Position numbers and translations under genes: made by a program. Shown here piece after piece: positions 34,391-42,732 of a stretch of DNA of 64,000 bases. The notes under the pieces were generated by a model, which saw only the letters and a list, made by a program, of their open reading frames with translations, did not search any database and was not told the origin of the DNA. The DNA is taken from contig NZ_JACRSN010000017.1 in NCBI RefSeq assembly GCF_014384705.1, positions 1 through 64,000 of the forward strand, given 5' to 3'. The DNA is from Yeguia hominis (GTDB lineage Bacteria > Bacillota > Clostridia > Oscillospirales > Acutalibacteraceae). Within the stretch, counting starts at the first letter, position 1; each line of letters opens with the position of its first letter.

Positions 34391-34639
34391 GTGTACCGTA
34401 CCTTTGCTAGGATTTCGAAAAGTTCAGCAATGCCCGCTGACCGTACCACCGCATCATCTAAAACAAAATCGGAACACTCCCGCAAGCACACGCAAAACAC
34501 CAAAGATGGCCGCTAAACCGGAATTTCCCGTCCAGCCCCGCTTTGGTTACGCGATTGCACAGGATAGGGAGGCATGGGGTTCCGCTGTCCATGTTATTGT
34601 CCCCGTCAAAGTGCTGGTGTGCTTTTCAGCAAAGCGTCG

Positions 34640-35039
34640 TGCATTTTGAGAAAATGTCAGCTTTTTCTCTAGTGCGGTTCGCGCCGCCGGTCTGCAACGC
34701 AGAACGGTTTTAAGGTTATTATGCTTTTTAAGCAAAATGTTCTTAAAAATAAGAGAAAGCGTCAGCTTTTTCTCCGGCGCGGTTCGCGCCGCCGGTCTGC
34801 AACGCAGAACGGTTTTAAGGTTATTATGCTTTTTAAGCAAAATGTTCTTAAAAATAAGAGAAAGCGTCAGCTTTTTCTCCGGCGCGGTTCGCGCCGCCGG
34901 TCTGCAACGCAGAACGGTTTTAAGGTTATTATGCTTTTTAAGCAAAATGTTCTTAAAAATAAGAGAAAGCGTCAGCTTTTTCTCCGGCGCGGTTCGCGCC
35001 GCCGGTCTGCAACGCAGAACGGTTTTAAGGTTATTATAG
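34640..35039 (-). repeat. Four tandem copies of a 105-bp structured repeat; possible tandem small RNAs or attenuators
   Basis: The same 105-bp unit recurs at exact spacing (for example TAAGGTTATT at 34711, 34816, 34921 and 35026). The three right-hand copies are nearly identical and the leftmost is diverged. On the minus strand each unit forms three hairpins in order: TCTGC-GTT-GCAGA, CGGCGCG-AAC-CGCGCCG, and GAGAAAAAGC-TGAC-GCTTTCTC followed by TTATTTTT, the last like an intrinsic terminator. Because 105 is a multiple of 3, several frames stay open through the array, but none has a ribosome binding site. The array lies between OadG and the histidine kinase; 34391-34639 shows no other feature. 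Confidence 0.9.
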
Positions 35040-35061
35040 CACAATCCTTTCCTCTTGGACA
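35033..35061 (-). promoter_or_regulatory. Extended -10 promoter entering the tandem repeats
   Basis: On the minus strand TGC-TATAAT (35041-35033) matches an extended -10; the -35 region is poor. The copies downstream have CATAAT at the equivalent place. A transcript from here would run through the repeat array toward the histidine kinase gene. Confidence 0.4.
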
Positions 35062-35175
35062 CACGGAACCCCATAAAAAAAGAAATTGTCTTGTTTTGTC
35101 TCGCATTTATCGAAAGTGCTGTACGCTCTTTCGGATATGCGTATGTGCAAGTAATCTCTAATCGTTTTCCCGAAA

Positions 35176-35451
35176 TCAGACCCGTTTAAAGGAATGAATC
35201 CGGATCCCAGAAGCATCGGTTCCCAGTTCCTCGGCAATTGCTGCAGAAACAGCCGCAATCAATTCTTCGCGATTTTCAATCACTGCAGGTGCAGGAGCAG
35301 TCTCTGTCTGTGCCGGTGCAGCGGCCTGTTCTGCACGCTTTCCGCAGCAAAGACGCAGCAGATAGCAAATGAATACCAGGCAAATCAGCCCAATAAACAC
35401 AACGCCCATTCCCATCAGACAGACAAACCCGTTTGAAATTTCGACGCCCAT
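35176..35451 (-). CDS. Orphan OadG-like (decarboxylase gamma/accessory) membrane protein
   Basis: One N-terminal membrane helix (GFVCLMGMGVVFIGLICLVFICYLL) is followed by a Pro/Ala-rich linker and a short C-terminal segment ending IRIHSFKRV. This is the layout of OadG-type gamma subunits that stabilise Na+-pumping decarboxylases and tether the biotin carrier. No alpha or beta subunit gene is present within 10 kb. The start at 35451 has AAGGGG 8 bases upstream. Confidence 0.75.
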   Translation of the reverse strand: MGVEISNGFVCLMGMGVVFIGLICLVFICYLLRLCCGKRAEQAAAPAQTETAPAPAVIENREELIAAVSAAIAEELGTDASGIRIHSFKRV

Positions 35452-35836
35452 GACCAAAACCCCTTTTGCAAATTTTAAATGAACCGTTTGAATGGCAAAA
35501 CGCCAAGATTCGATTTGTTCATTTCATCATTTATCATACCTATGAATCAAAACGCTGGCAACCGAAATTTATGCTCTTTAGCGGCTCCTTATCGCAAATC
35601 AATTTTTCTTTACGGAATCTTAACAGCACATCCGCATAATCTGGCTTTTTTCGGGCATTGCAAAGCTGCAGGAACACAAGCGCCATTCAATTAAGCGCCC
35701 GTCCCTCTACAAGAGTCCTCAAAAGTCTTCTAAAGAATATGGGATCTTTCACGCCAACATAACCGAAACACTTTGACAGGGCATTTTTGGGTGTTGCAAG
35801 GAGATCCGGGCTGCAAGTCTATTTACAATTCCATAT
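35452..35836. other. Intergenic region without a recognisable gene
   Basis: About 385 bases lie upstream of the OadG-like gene. Frames here have no ribosome binding site or family resemblance. No clear promoter pair was found, although the region must hold the OadG promoter on the minus strand. Confidence 0.4.
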
Positions 35837-35872
35837 CAAAAAAGGCCCGCAGTGCATGGCGCATTGCGGGTC
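35837..35872 (-). terminator. Terminator of the acyl-CoA synthetase gene
   Basis: GCCCGCAGTGC and GCATTGCGGGT form an 11-bp stem (with G-T pairs) and a 5-base loop, with TTTTTTG after it on the minus strand, about 20 bases past the stop codon. Confidence 0.88.
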
Positions 35873-35891
35873 TTTCGGCAAGTATTCTGCT

Positions 35892-37562
35892 TTATTTTAA
35901 CTCTGTGCGGCGGATCTTTCCGCTGATCGTTTTAGGCAATTCATCGCGGAATTCAACGATCCTGGGATATTTATACGGCGCAGTATGTTTTTTCACATAC
36001 ATCTGCAGTTCTTTTTTCAGGTCTTCGCTCTTTTCCGTGCCCCTCGTGAGAACGACAACCGCCTTAACAACCTGTCCGCGAACCGGATCCGGCGCCGGAA
36101 CCACCGCGCATTCCAGAACATAGGGAAGTTCCATGATCACGCTTTCGATCTCAAACGGCCCAATCCGGTAGCCGGAAGACTTGATCAAATCATCTGTCCG
36201 GCCAACATACCAATAATAGCCGTCCTCATCACGCCAAGCAGTGTCGCCGGTGTGATACAATCCATCGTGCCACGCTTCCTTTGTTTTTTCAAGGTCACGA
36301 TAATATTCGCGGAAAAGGCCGCACGGAATGCCTTTATCGGTCCGGATGACAATTTCGCCGGTTTCACCCACTCGGGTGCTGGTGCCATCCGGTAAAACAA
36401 CGTCCACGTCAAACAGCGGGCTCGGCTTGCCCATCGAGCCAGGCTTTGGCTCCGTTCCATAAGGATTGTAGATCGCCAGCGTGGTCTCCGTCTGTCCGAA
36501 GCCTTCCATGAGCTTAAGGCCTGTCGCCTTCTTCCACTGCTCAAACACCTCCGGATTGAGCGCTTCACCGGCAATTGTCGAATGCTCGATGCTGGAAAGG
36601 TCATACTTTGTGATATCTTCCTTAATAAAGAACCGATACATCGTCGGCGGCGCGCAGAACGTTGTGATATGATACCGCGCAAACATCGGCAGAATATCAT
36701 GCGGCTCAAATTTGTCAAAATCATAGGTAAAGACGCCGGCTTCACAGAGCCACTGCCCGTAAAGCTTTCCCCAAAGTGCTTTCCCCCATCCGGTATCGGA
36801 AATGGTAAAATGTAAACCGTTCGGGTTGACATGGTGCCAATACTTCGCCGTGATATAATGGCCGAGCGGATATTTATGGGAATGCAGTACAATTTTGGGA
36901 TACCCGGTCGTGCCGGACGTAAAGAACATCAGCATCGGATCGTCGCCGCAAGCTGCATCTTCCGCGCGCGGAAACACGTCGCTGCAGGCTTCCATCTCGC
37001 TGTTAAAATCATGCCAGCCTTCACGTTTGGTGTCGCTGACCAAAATTTTTAATTTCAGGCTGTCGCACTGCGGCGCAGCAAGATCCACCTGCTGTGCAAC
37101 TTCGCCGTCTCCTGTGCAGACAATCGCCTTTACACCAGCGGCTTTAAACCGATAATCAAAATCGTGTTCCATCAGCAAATTGGTCGCCGGAATGACGATT
37201 GCGCCGAGTTTATGCAGCGCAAGAATCGAAAACCAGAACTGATAATGGCGCTTTAAAACCAGCATCACGCGATCGCCGCGCGCAATGCCGAGCGAGCGAA
37301 AATAATTCGCTGTTTTGGAAGAATACCGGCTCATGTCCGCAAATGTCAGGCGGCGCTCTTCAAATGTCCGGGAAACGTGCAGCATCGCGGTTTTGTCCGG
37401 GCATTTTTTGGCGAGTTCATCAACGATGTCATACGCAAAATTGAACCGGTCAGCATTGTGAAATGTAATCTTTTCCAGAATCTCTTTGTCGTTCAGAAAG
37501 GTTTCAATAAAGTTTGCCGCAGGCCCCGTAACGGTCCCGTCTTTGTGAAGAACTGCTGTCAT
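35892..37562 (-). CDS. AMP-forming acyl-CoA synthetase (medium-chain/aryl type)
   Basis: Activates a carboxylic acid to its CoA thioester through an acyl-AMP. The 556-residue protein shows the P-loop-like FTSGTTGYPKIVLHSH, ISDTGWGKALWGKLYGQW, the A5 motif EGFGQTETT, YHTGDTAWRDEDGYYWYVGR and the C-terminal catalytic Lys in KTISGKIRR. These place it near the medium-chain/benzoate-type ligases (ACSM-like). The substrate is not determined. AGGGGG lies before the ATG. Its leader is a T-box riboswitch, unusual for this family, which suggests the acid derives from or feeds amino-acid metabolism. Confidence 0.92.
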   Translation of the reverse strand: MTAVLHKDGTVTGPAANFIETFLNDKEILEKITFHNADRFNFAYDIVDELAKKCPDKTAMLHVSRTFEERRLTFADMSRYSSKTANYFRSLGIARGDRVMLVLKRHYQFWFSILALHKLGAIVIPATNLLMEHDFDYRFKAAGVKAIVCTGDGEVAQQVDLAAPQCDSLKLKILVSDTKREGWHDFNSEMEACSDVFPRAEDAACGDDPMLMFFTSGTTGYPKIVLHSHKYPLGHYITAKYWHHVNPNGLHFTISDTGWGKALWGKLYGQWLCEAGVFTYDFDKFEPHDILPMFARYHITTFCAPPTMYRFFIKEDITKYDLSSIEHSTIAGEALNPEVFEQWKKATGLKLMEGFGQTETTLAIYNPYGTEPKPGSMGKPSPLFDVDVVLPDGTSTRVGETGEIVIRTDKGIPCGLFREYYRDLEKTKEAWHDGLYHTGDTAWRDEDGYYWYVGRTDDLIKSSGYRIGPFEIESVIMELPYVLECAVVPAPDPVRGQVVKAVVVLTRGTEKSEDLKKELQMYVKKHTAPYKYPRIVEFRDELPKTISGKIRRTELK

Positions 37563-37608
37563 GTTGAAATCCCCCTATTGTATCAAAGTTTTACCGGAAT
37601 TGAGGCGC

Positions 37609-37876
37609 AAAAAAGCCGTCTCAAAGAATTCTCCTTGAGACGGGTAAAATCCCGCGGTACCACTCAAATTGCGATAAACGCCACCTCACAGGCTCCGACA
37701 AGCCCTTGCTTCTAACGCGGCAACTGACGGAAGATACTTACTGACGGAACCCCGCGTTCGGTTCTTCAGCTCGGAAGGGATAGGCATCTGAAAGCCAACC
37801 GTACCGGTTCACAGCATTACCGGCTCTCTGAAACTTCGGACTTTCTGCCGTCTTCGTCATCGCTTTTCTGATATTA
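37609..37876 (-). promoter_or_regulatory. T-box riboswitch leader upstream of the acyl-CoA synthetase
   Basis: The minus strand contains the T-box core TGAGTGGTACCGCGG (37666-37652), followed by an intrinsic terminator (CCGTCTCAAGGAG-loop-TTTGAGACGG-CTTTTTT, 37643-37609). About 150 bases upstream is a stem I region with AGAGAGCCGGTAATGCTGTGA and CCTTCCGAGC. T-box leaders sense uncharged tRNA and let transcription continue when an amino acid is short. The specifier codon sits in GATGCCTATCCC; GCC (Ala), CCT (Pro) and others are possible and I cannot decide by eye. The only gene it can control is the acyl-CoA synthetase, whose ATG is 47 bases downstream. Confidence 0.92.
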
Positions 37877-37882
37877 CTTATT

Positions 37883-37911
37883 TTTATACACCCCTTTGCA
37901 TCCTTTGTCAA
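37883..37911 (-). promoter_or_regulatory. Consensus promoter of the T-box transcript
   Basis: On the minus strand TTGACA (37911-37906), a 17-base spacer and TATAAA (37888-37883) give a start near 37876, matching the beginning of the T-box leader. Confidence 0.85.
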
Positions 37912-38203
37912 TCCCTGTTGCGCCGAAAAAACACGAATTTTGCAAAATCGGTACTTCCGACAAAAAAACTTCGAATTTCTTTGCGTTTATGCGAATTTGT
38001 GTAAACCCTGCAACACAAACGCACGTTTCATTCACGACGCATTGGATTCGCTCAAATACGAATTCACTCAAATTCGAAAAGAATACCGTTGACAGCATGC
38101 ATTGTCCGCGACCGCATCCATACCGGCATACACAGAAAGCGCCGCCGCGATTTCTCGCTGCGACGCTTTCCATTTCAGAAGCACTCTTCTATTTTAGAGT
38201 AGA

Positions 38204-39946
38204 TTAAAGTCCTCTTTTCACATAGGTGGTGTGGAGGATCTCATGCGCCTTATGGCTGCCCGGAGCTTCGAGATACGTATCATAGATCTCTTTGACAACC
38301 GGGTTTTCATGACTCTTACGCAGCGACATTGCGGCATCCTCACTGTAAAGCGCCTTTGCACGCTCAGCGCGAAGATCCATAAAGTTGCGGACAGACGCCG
38401 GCTGATGCGGCTGGCCGCCGCCGTTGACACAGCCGCCCGGACAGGCCATCACTTCGATGAAGTGATAATCAGCCTCGCCAGCCTTGACTTTGTCAAGCAG
38501 CATCGAAGCATTCTTCAGGCCGGAGGTTACCGCAACGCGGACCTTTGTTCCGGCGAGATCATACTCTGCCTCTTTCACGTCGTCAATTCCGCGAACATCC
38601 TGGAACTCGACGTTCTCAAGCGGCTTGCCGGTTACGATTTCTGCAACCGTACGGAGAGCAGCCTCCATAACGCCGCCCGTTGCGCCGAAGATATGGCCAG
38701 CACCGGAAGCCACACCGAAGACCGGATCGAATTCCTCGTCCGGAAGATCTGTGAACATCAGGCCGGCTTTCTTAATCATCGCAGCAAGTTCGCGAGTCGT
38801 CAGGGAAACATCAATGTCCGGATAACCGGAAGCATTCTGATTGTCACGGCTGATCTCAAATTTCTTCGCTGTGCAGGGCATAATGCTGACGACGAAGATA
38901 TCCTTCGGATCAAGGCCTTCCTTCTCCGCATAATACGTCTTCATCAGCGCGCCGTACATCTGTTGCGGCGATTTGCAGGAAGAGAGATTATCGAGGAATT
39001 CCGGATAATAGTGCTCGCAGAATTTGATCCATCCGGGCGAGCAGGAAGTGATGAGCGGAAGCTTGCCGCCGTTCTTCAGACGATCGAGGAACTCAGTGCC
39101 TTCTTCCATAATGGTTACGTCAGCAGCCGTGTCGACATCGAACACACGGTCAAAACCGAGACGGCGCAGCGCTGCAACCATCTTGCCTTCAACGTTGGTG
39201 CCGATCGGCATGCCGAAGCATTCGCCCAGCTGTGCACGGACAGACGGAGCCGGTCCGACGACCACGTGCTTGGACGGGTCTGCAAGCGCTTCCCAAACCT
39301 TTTCGGTATCGTCGCGCTCTGTGAGTGCGCCGGTCGGACAAACCGCGATGCACTGGCCGCAGTTGACACAGGAAGTCTCTGCGAGCGGCAGCTCAAACGC
39401 ACTTGCAATATGTGTGGCGAAACCACGGTTGTTCGGTCCGATGACCGCAACGCGCTGATTCTGCTTGCACACAGCGACGCAGCGGCGGCAAAGGATGCAT
39501 TTGGAGTTATCACGCACCAGATGCGGCGCGGAATCTTCAATATCCGGGCTCAAATCTTCCGAACCCATGAAGCGTTTCTGGTCGACGCCGTATTCCTGCG
39601 CGAGGTTCTGCAGTTCGCAGGTACCGCCGCTGCGCGAGCAGGAGAGGCAATCCATTCTGTGGTTGGAGAGAATCAGTTCCAACGTCATCTTGCGGTATTC
39701 CCGCAGTTTCGGCGTATTGGTAAAGACCTCCATGCCCTCGTTTACCGGGTAAACGCAGGCAGCCGCCAGCGCGCGCGCGCCTTTGACTTCGACAACGCAG
39801 ATCCGGCAGGCGCCGATTGCGTTAATTTCTTTCATATAGCAGAGAGTCGGAATCCGAATCCCGGCGATACGAGCAGCCTCCAGAATTGTGGAATTCTTCG
39901 GCGCTTCGACTTCAATTCCGTTAATTTTCAGCTTTACGGTATCCAT
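38204..39946 (-). CDS. hydA: [FeFe] hydrogenase catalytic subunit HydA (bifurcating type)
   Basis: Forms H2 using electrons from NADH and ferredoxin together with HydB and HydC. Domains in order: a [2Fe-2S] ferredoxin (Cys 36, 47, 50, 64), a His/Cys cluster (His96, Cys100, 103, 110), two [4Fe-4S] clusters (150-160 and 193-203), then the H-cluster domain with TSCSPGW (300-306), MPCTAKKFE near 357 and EVMACPGGCVNGGGQP. The first H-cluster motif is TSCSP rather than the usual TSCCP. The 580 residues end HEILHTTYVKRGL, as is typical. It is the last gene of the hydC-HATPase-ferredoxin-hydB-hydA operon. Confidence 0.96.
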   Translation of the reverse strand: MDTVKLKINGIEVEAPKNSTILEAARIAGIRIPTLCYMKEINAIGACRICVVEVKGARALAAACVYPVNEGMEVFTNTPKLREYRKMTLELILSNHRMDCLSCSRSGGTCELQNLAQEYGVDQKRFMGSEDLSPDIEDSAPHLVRDNSKCILCRRCVAVCKQNQRVAVIGPNNRGFATHIASAFELPLAETSCVNCGQCIAVCPTGALTERDDTEKVWEALADPSKHVVVGPAPSVRAQLGECFGMPIGTNVEGKMVAALRRLGFDRVFDVDTAADVTIMEEGTEFLDRLKNGGKLPLITSCSPGWIKFCEHYYPEFLDNLSSCKSPQQMYGALMKTYYAEKEGLDPKDIFVVSIMPCTAKKFEISRDNQNASGYPDIDVSLTTRELAAMIKKAGLMFTDLPDEEFDPVFGVASGAGHIFGATGGVMEAALRTVAEIVTGKPLENVEFQDVRGIDDVKEAEYDLAGTKVRVAVTSGLKNASMLLDKVKAGEADYHFIEVMACPGGCVNGGGQPHQPASVRNFMDLRAERAKALYSEDAAMSLRKSHENPVVKEIYDTYLEAPGSHKAHEILHTTYVKRGL

Positions 39947-39961
39947 CTCACTGGGCCCTCC

Positions 39962-41752
39962 TTACTTCTTGATGATCGCACCGAAGCGGCATTTTTCAAT
40001 GCAGGCTCCGCACTTGATGCACTTGGACTGGTCGATTACATGCGCTTCCTTAACCTTGCCGCTGATCGCACCAACCGGGCAGTTTCTTGCGCAGGCCGTG
40101 CAGCCTTTGCACTTATCGGCAACTACTTCGAAGGAGAGCAGGTGTTTGCAAACGCCTGCAGGACAGCGTTTGTCTACAACGTGTGCAATATACTCGTCGC
40201 GGAAATACCGCAGCGTGGACAGAACCGGGTTCGGAGCTGTCTGGCCGAGGCCGCACAGCGAGTTTGCCTTGATATAGGTTGCGAGCTCCTCGAGTTTATC
40301 CAGATCTTCAAGGGTTCCCTGTCCTCTTGTGATCTTTTCGAGGATTTCATACATCCGGCGCGTACCGATCCGGCAAGGCGTACATTTTCCGCAGGACTCA
40401 TCAACCGTAAAGCCGAGGAAGAACTTCGCGATATCGACCATGCAGTTGTCTTCGTCCATAACGATCAGTCCGCCGGAACCCATCATCGAACCGATGGAGA
40501 TCAGGTTGTCATAATCGATCGGAATATCAAAGTGTTCTGCCGGGATACATCCGCCGGAAGGTCCGCCGGTCTGGGCAGCCTTAAACTTTTTGCCGTTCGG
40601 GATGCCGCCGCCGATTTCTTCAATGACTTCGCGCAGCGTCGTGCCCATCGGGATTTCCACAAGGCCGGTGTTCTTGATCTTTCCGCCGAGCGCAAAGACT
40701 TTGGTGCCCTTGGATTTTTCTGTACCCATGGAAGCAAACCACTCTGCGCCGCGCAGGATGATCTGCGGAATATTCGCATAGGTTTCCACGTTGTTGAGAA
40801 CAGAGGGTTTGCCGAACAGACCCTTTACAGCCGGGAACGGCGGACGGGGACGCGGCTCACCGCGGTGGCCTTCGATGGAGGTCATCAGCGCGGTTTCCTC
40901 ACCGCAGACGAACGCACCTGCGCCGAGACGGATATCGACGTCGAAGTCAAATCCGGTGCCGAGAATGTTTTTGCCGAGCAGTCCGGTCTCTCTCGCCTGT
41001 TCGATGGCGATGCGCAGACGCTGAACCGCGATCGGATACTCCGCACGGACATAGATGTAACCCTGGGAAGCGCCGATTGCATAACCGGCGATTGCCATCG
41101 CTTCGATGACAACATGCGGGTCTCCTTCCAGAACGGAACGATCCATGAACGCACCGGGGTCGCCTTCGTCCGCGTTGCAGCAGACGTATTTCTCCGGGCC
41201 GGGCTGTGCAGCCGCAAAGGACCATTTCACACCGGTCGGGAAGCCGGCGCCGCCTCTTCCGCGAAGTCCGGAATCTTTGAGCACCTGGATAACATCTTCC
41301 GGCTTCATCTCTGTGAGGACCTTGCCGAGAGCCTGATATCCGTCGTATGCGATATATTCATTGATGTTTTCCGGATCGATGACGCCGCAGTTGCGCAGCG
41401 CAACACGCTTCTGCTTTTTGTAGAAGTCGGTCTCATCGAGAGATTTGATATCGTTATTTTCATGAACGGAATCTTCATAAAGAAGGCGGGTAACCAGACG
41501 GCCCTTGAGCAGGTGCTCGCTGACGATCTCCGCGATATCGTCGGCGGAAACTCTCGAATAGAATGCGCCTTCCGGATATACGATCATAACAGGGCCGTTG
41601 GCGCACAGGCCAAAGCAGCCGGTTTTGACAATTTTCACTTCATCAGTCAGGTTATTCGCAGCAAGCTCTTTTTCAAGCGCTTTGATAACCATCTCGCTGC
41701 CGGACGACGTACAACCGGTACCGCCGCAGACAAGGACATGGGAACGATACAT
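39962..41752 (-). CDS. hydB: Hydrogenase subunit HydB (NuoF-like, NADH-binding)
   Basis: The 596-residue flavoprotein binds FMN, NAD(H) and Fe-S clusters and is the bifurcation site in HydABC complexes. An N-terminal thioredoxin-like [2Fe-2S] domain (VCGGTGCTSSGS, KTGCFGLCANGP) is followed by the NuoF core with GLRGRGGAGFPTGVKW (FMN/NADH) and CNADEGDPGAFMDR. Then come ESCGKCTPCRIGTRR for a [4Fe-4S] cluster and a C-terminal 2x[4Fe-4S] ferredoxin (CKGCTACARNCPVGAISG, CIKCGACIEKCRFGAI). It is 15 bases upstream of hydA. Confidence 0.96.
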   Translation of the reverse strand: MYRSHVLVCGGTGCTSSGSEMVIKALEKELAANNLTDEVKIVKTGCFGLCANGPVMIVYPEGAFYSRVSADDIAEIVSEHLLKGRLVTRLLYEDSVHENNDIKSLDETDFYKKQKRVALRNCGVIDPENINEYIAYDGYQALGKVLTEMKPEDVIQVLKDSGLRGRGGAGFPTGVKWSFAAAQPGPEKYVCCNADEGDPGAFMDRSVLEGDPHVVIEAMAIAGYAIGASQGYIYVRAEYPIAVQRLRIAIEQARETGLLGKNILGTGFDFDVDIRLGAGAFVCGEETALMTSIEGHRGEPRPRPPFPAVKGLFGKPSVLNNVETYANIPQIILRGAEWFASMGTEKSKGTKVFALGGKIKNTGLVEIPMGTTLREVIEEIGGGIPNGKKFKAAQTGGPSGGCIPAEHFDIPIDYDNLISIGSMMGSGGLIVMDEDNCMVDIAKFFLGFTVDESCGKCTPCRIGTRRMYEILEKITRGQGTLEDLDKLEELATYIKANSLCGLGQTAPNPVLSTLRYFRDEYIAHVVDKRCPAGVCKHLLSFEVVADKCKGCTACARNCPVGAISGKVKEAHVIDQSKCIKCGACIEKCRFGAIIKK

Positions 41753-41775
41753 TGCTTATTTCCTCCTTAACTTCC

Positions 41776-42147
41776 TTATTTGATACTGGCACCGATGGTG
41801 TATTCCGTTACCGGATTCTGGTTGACAAGATGATCAACAACTACACGCACTGCTTTTTCCGGCGTCATTTTGACGTAGGTTACTTTCTCTTTACCGGGTA
41901 CAAAAACCTCGACAACCGGCTCATACTGACAGATTCCGATGCATCCGGTCTGTGCGACGGTAATATTCTGCAGGCCGCGTTTGGCTACCTCTTCGGTAAA
42001 GGCGGCGAGAACCGGACGGGCGCCGGCTGCGATTCCGCAGGTCGCCATACCGACCACTACACGGATATTATCCGGCGCGTCGGCACGAATGCCCATCTGC
42101 CCCTTTGCTTTATCTCTCAAAGCCTGAAGTTCTGCTAAGCTTTTCAT
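41776..42147 (-). CDS. Thioredoxin-like [2Fe-2S] ferredoxin of the hydrogenase operon
   Basis: A 123-residue protein with MATCGIAAGARPV and TGCIGICQYEP, the four Cys of a thioredoxin-like [2Fe-2S] ferredoxin, resembling the N-terminal domain of HydB. Small proteins of this kind often accompany HydABC; whether it is a subunit or a soluble carrier is unclear. It sits 24 bases before hydB. Confidence 0.88.
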   Translation of the reverse strand: MKSLAELQALRDKAKGQMGIRADAPDNIRVVVGMATCGIAAGARPVLAAFTEEVAKRGLQNITVAQTGCIGICQYEPVVEVFVPGKEKVTYVKMTPEKAVRVVVDHLVNQNPVTEYTIGASIK

Positions 42148-42165
42148 TGATGTATGGCACCTCCA

Positions 42166-42729
42166 TTATTCTTCATCAGCGGACGCGCCATTTTCCAGCG
42201 CATCCATATGTTCCTGCAAAAATTCGTTGATAAACTGCATGACCTGCGGATTGCTCAGCGGCACACCGTCGAGCACTGCTTTCAGCTCTGCTGAAGAAAC
42301 CGTAAAGACCTTTTCATTGAACTGATAGGTATAAACAAAATTGATCGCTTCATTCATACACATCAGACAGCAGATCGTCTGCGGCATATCGCCAAGCGGC
42401 ATCCGGTCAATATGCGAACGCTGGAACGTCGCCGTAACGGTCGTTCCGGTTCCGGGCTGCGACACAATCGAAAACGTCCCGCCGGCCATCTCCGCCGCCA
42501 TTTTGAAAAACGGCACGCCGAGTCCGACCTTTCTGGTGGTGCGGGTCGTATAAAACGGATCGGTCACACGTCTGACCTGTTCCGGCGTCATCCCGCATCC
42601 ATTGTCGGCAATCACAATTGTCAGCAGATCCCGGATCAGATTCTCCGAGACGGTAATCTGAATTTCCGTCGCTTCCGCGCGGACAGCATTCTGTGCAATA
42701 TCCAGCACATTCAACGATAATTCCTGCAT
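42166..42729 (-). CDS. HATPase-domain protein in the hydrogenase operon
   Basis: The 187-residue protein has a GHKL ATPase fold with the N-box (LDIAQNAVRAEA), DNGCGM and the lid GLGVPFFKMAAE. There is no HisKA or DHp domain, so it is not a classical histidine kinase. A C-terminal tail of about 70 residues contains the cysteines MPQTICCLMCMN and may bind metal or sense redox. It lies between hydC and the ferredoxin gene and is a common accessory of clostridial hydABC. Its target is unknown. Confidence 0.85.
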   Translation of the reverse strand: MQELSLNVLDIAQNAVRAEATEIQITVSENLIRDLLTIVIADNGCGMTPEQVRRVTDPFYTTRTTRKVGLGVPFFKMAAEMAGGTFSIVSQPGTGTTVTATFQRSHIDRMPLGDMPQTICCLMCMNEAINFVYTYQFNEKVFTVSSAELKAVLDGVPLSNPQVMQFINEFLQEHMDALENGASADEE

Positions 42730-42732
42730 GAA

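Noticed and set aside
34547..35161. Long frames with 35-residue repeats on both strands through the tandem array (for example RCRPAARTAPEKKL repeated)
   Set aside because: They exist because the repeat length is a multiple of three; at least three frames are open at once and none has a ribosome binding site. The conserved feature is RNA-like pairing, not protein.
38231..41770. An 1179-codon open frame on the plus strand opposite hydA and hydB
   Set aside because: It is antisense to two clearly assigned hydrogenase genes and has no recognisable domains. High GC at the third codon position of the real genes keeps the opposite frame open.
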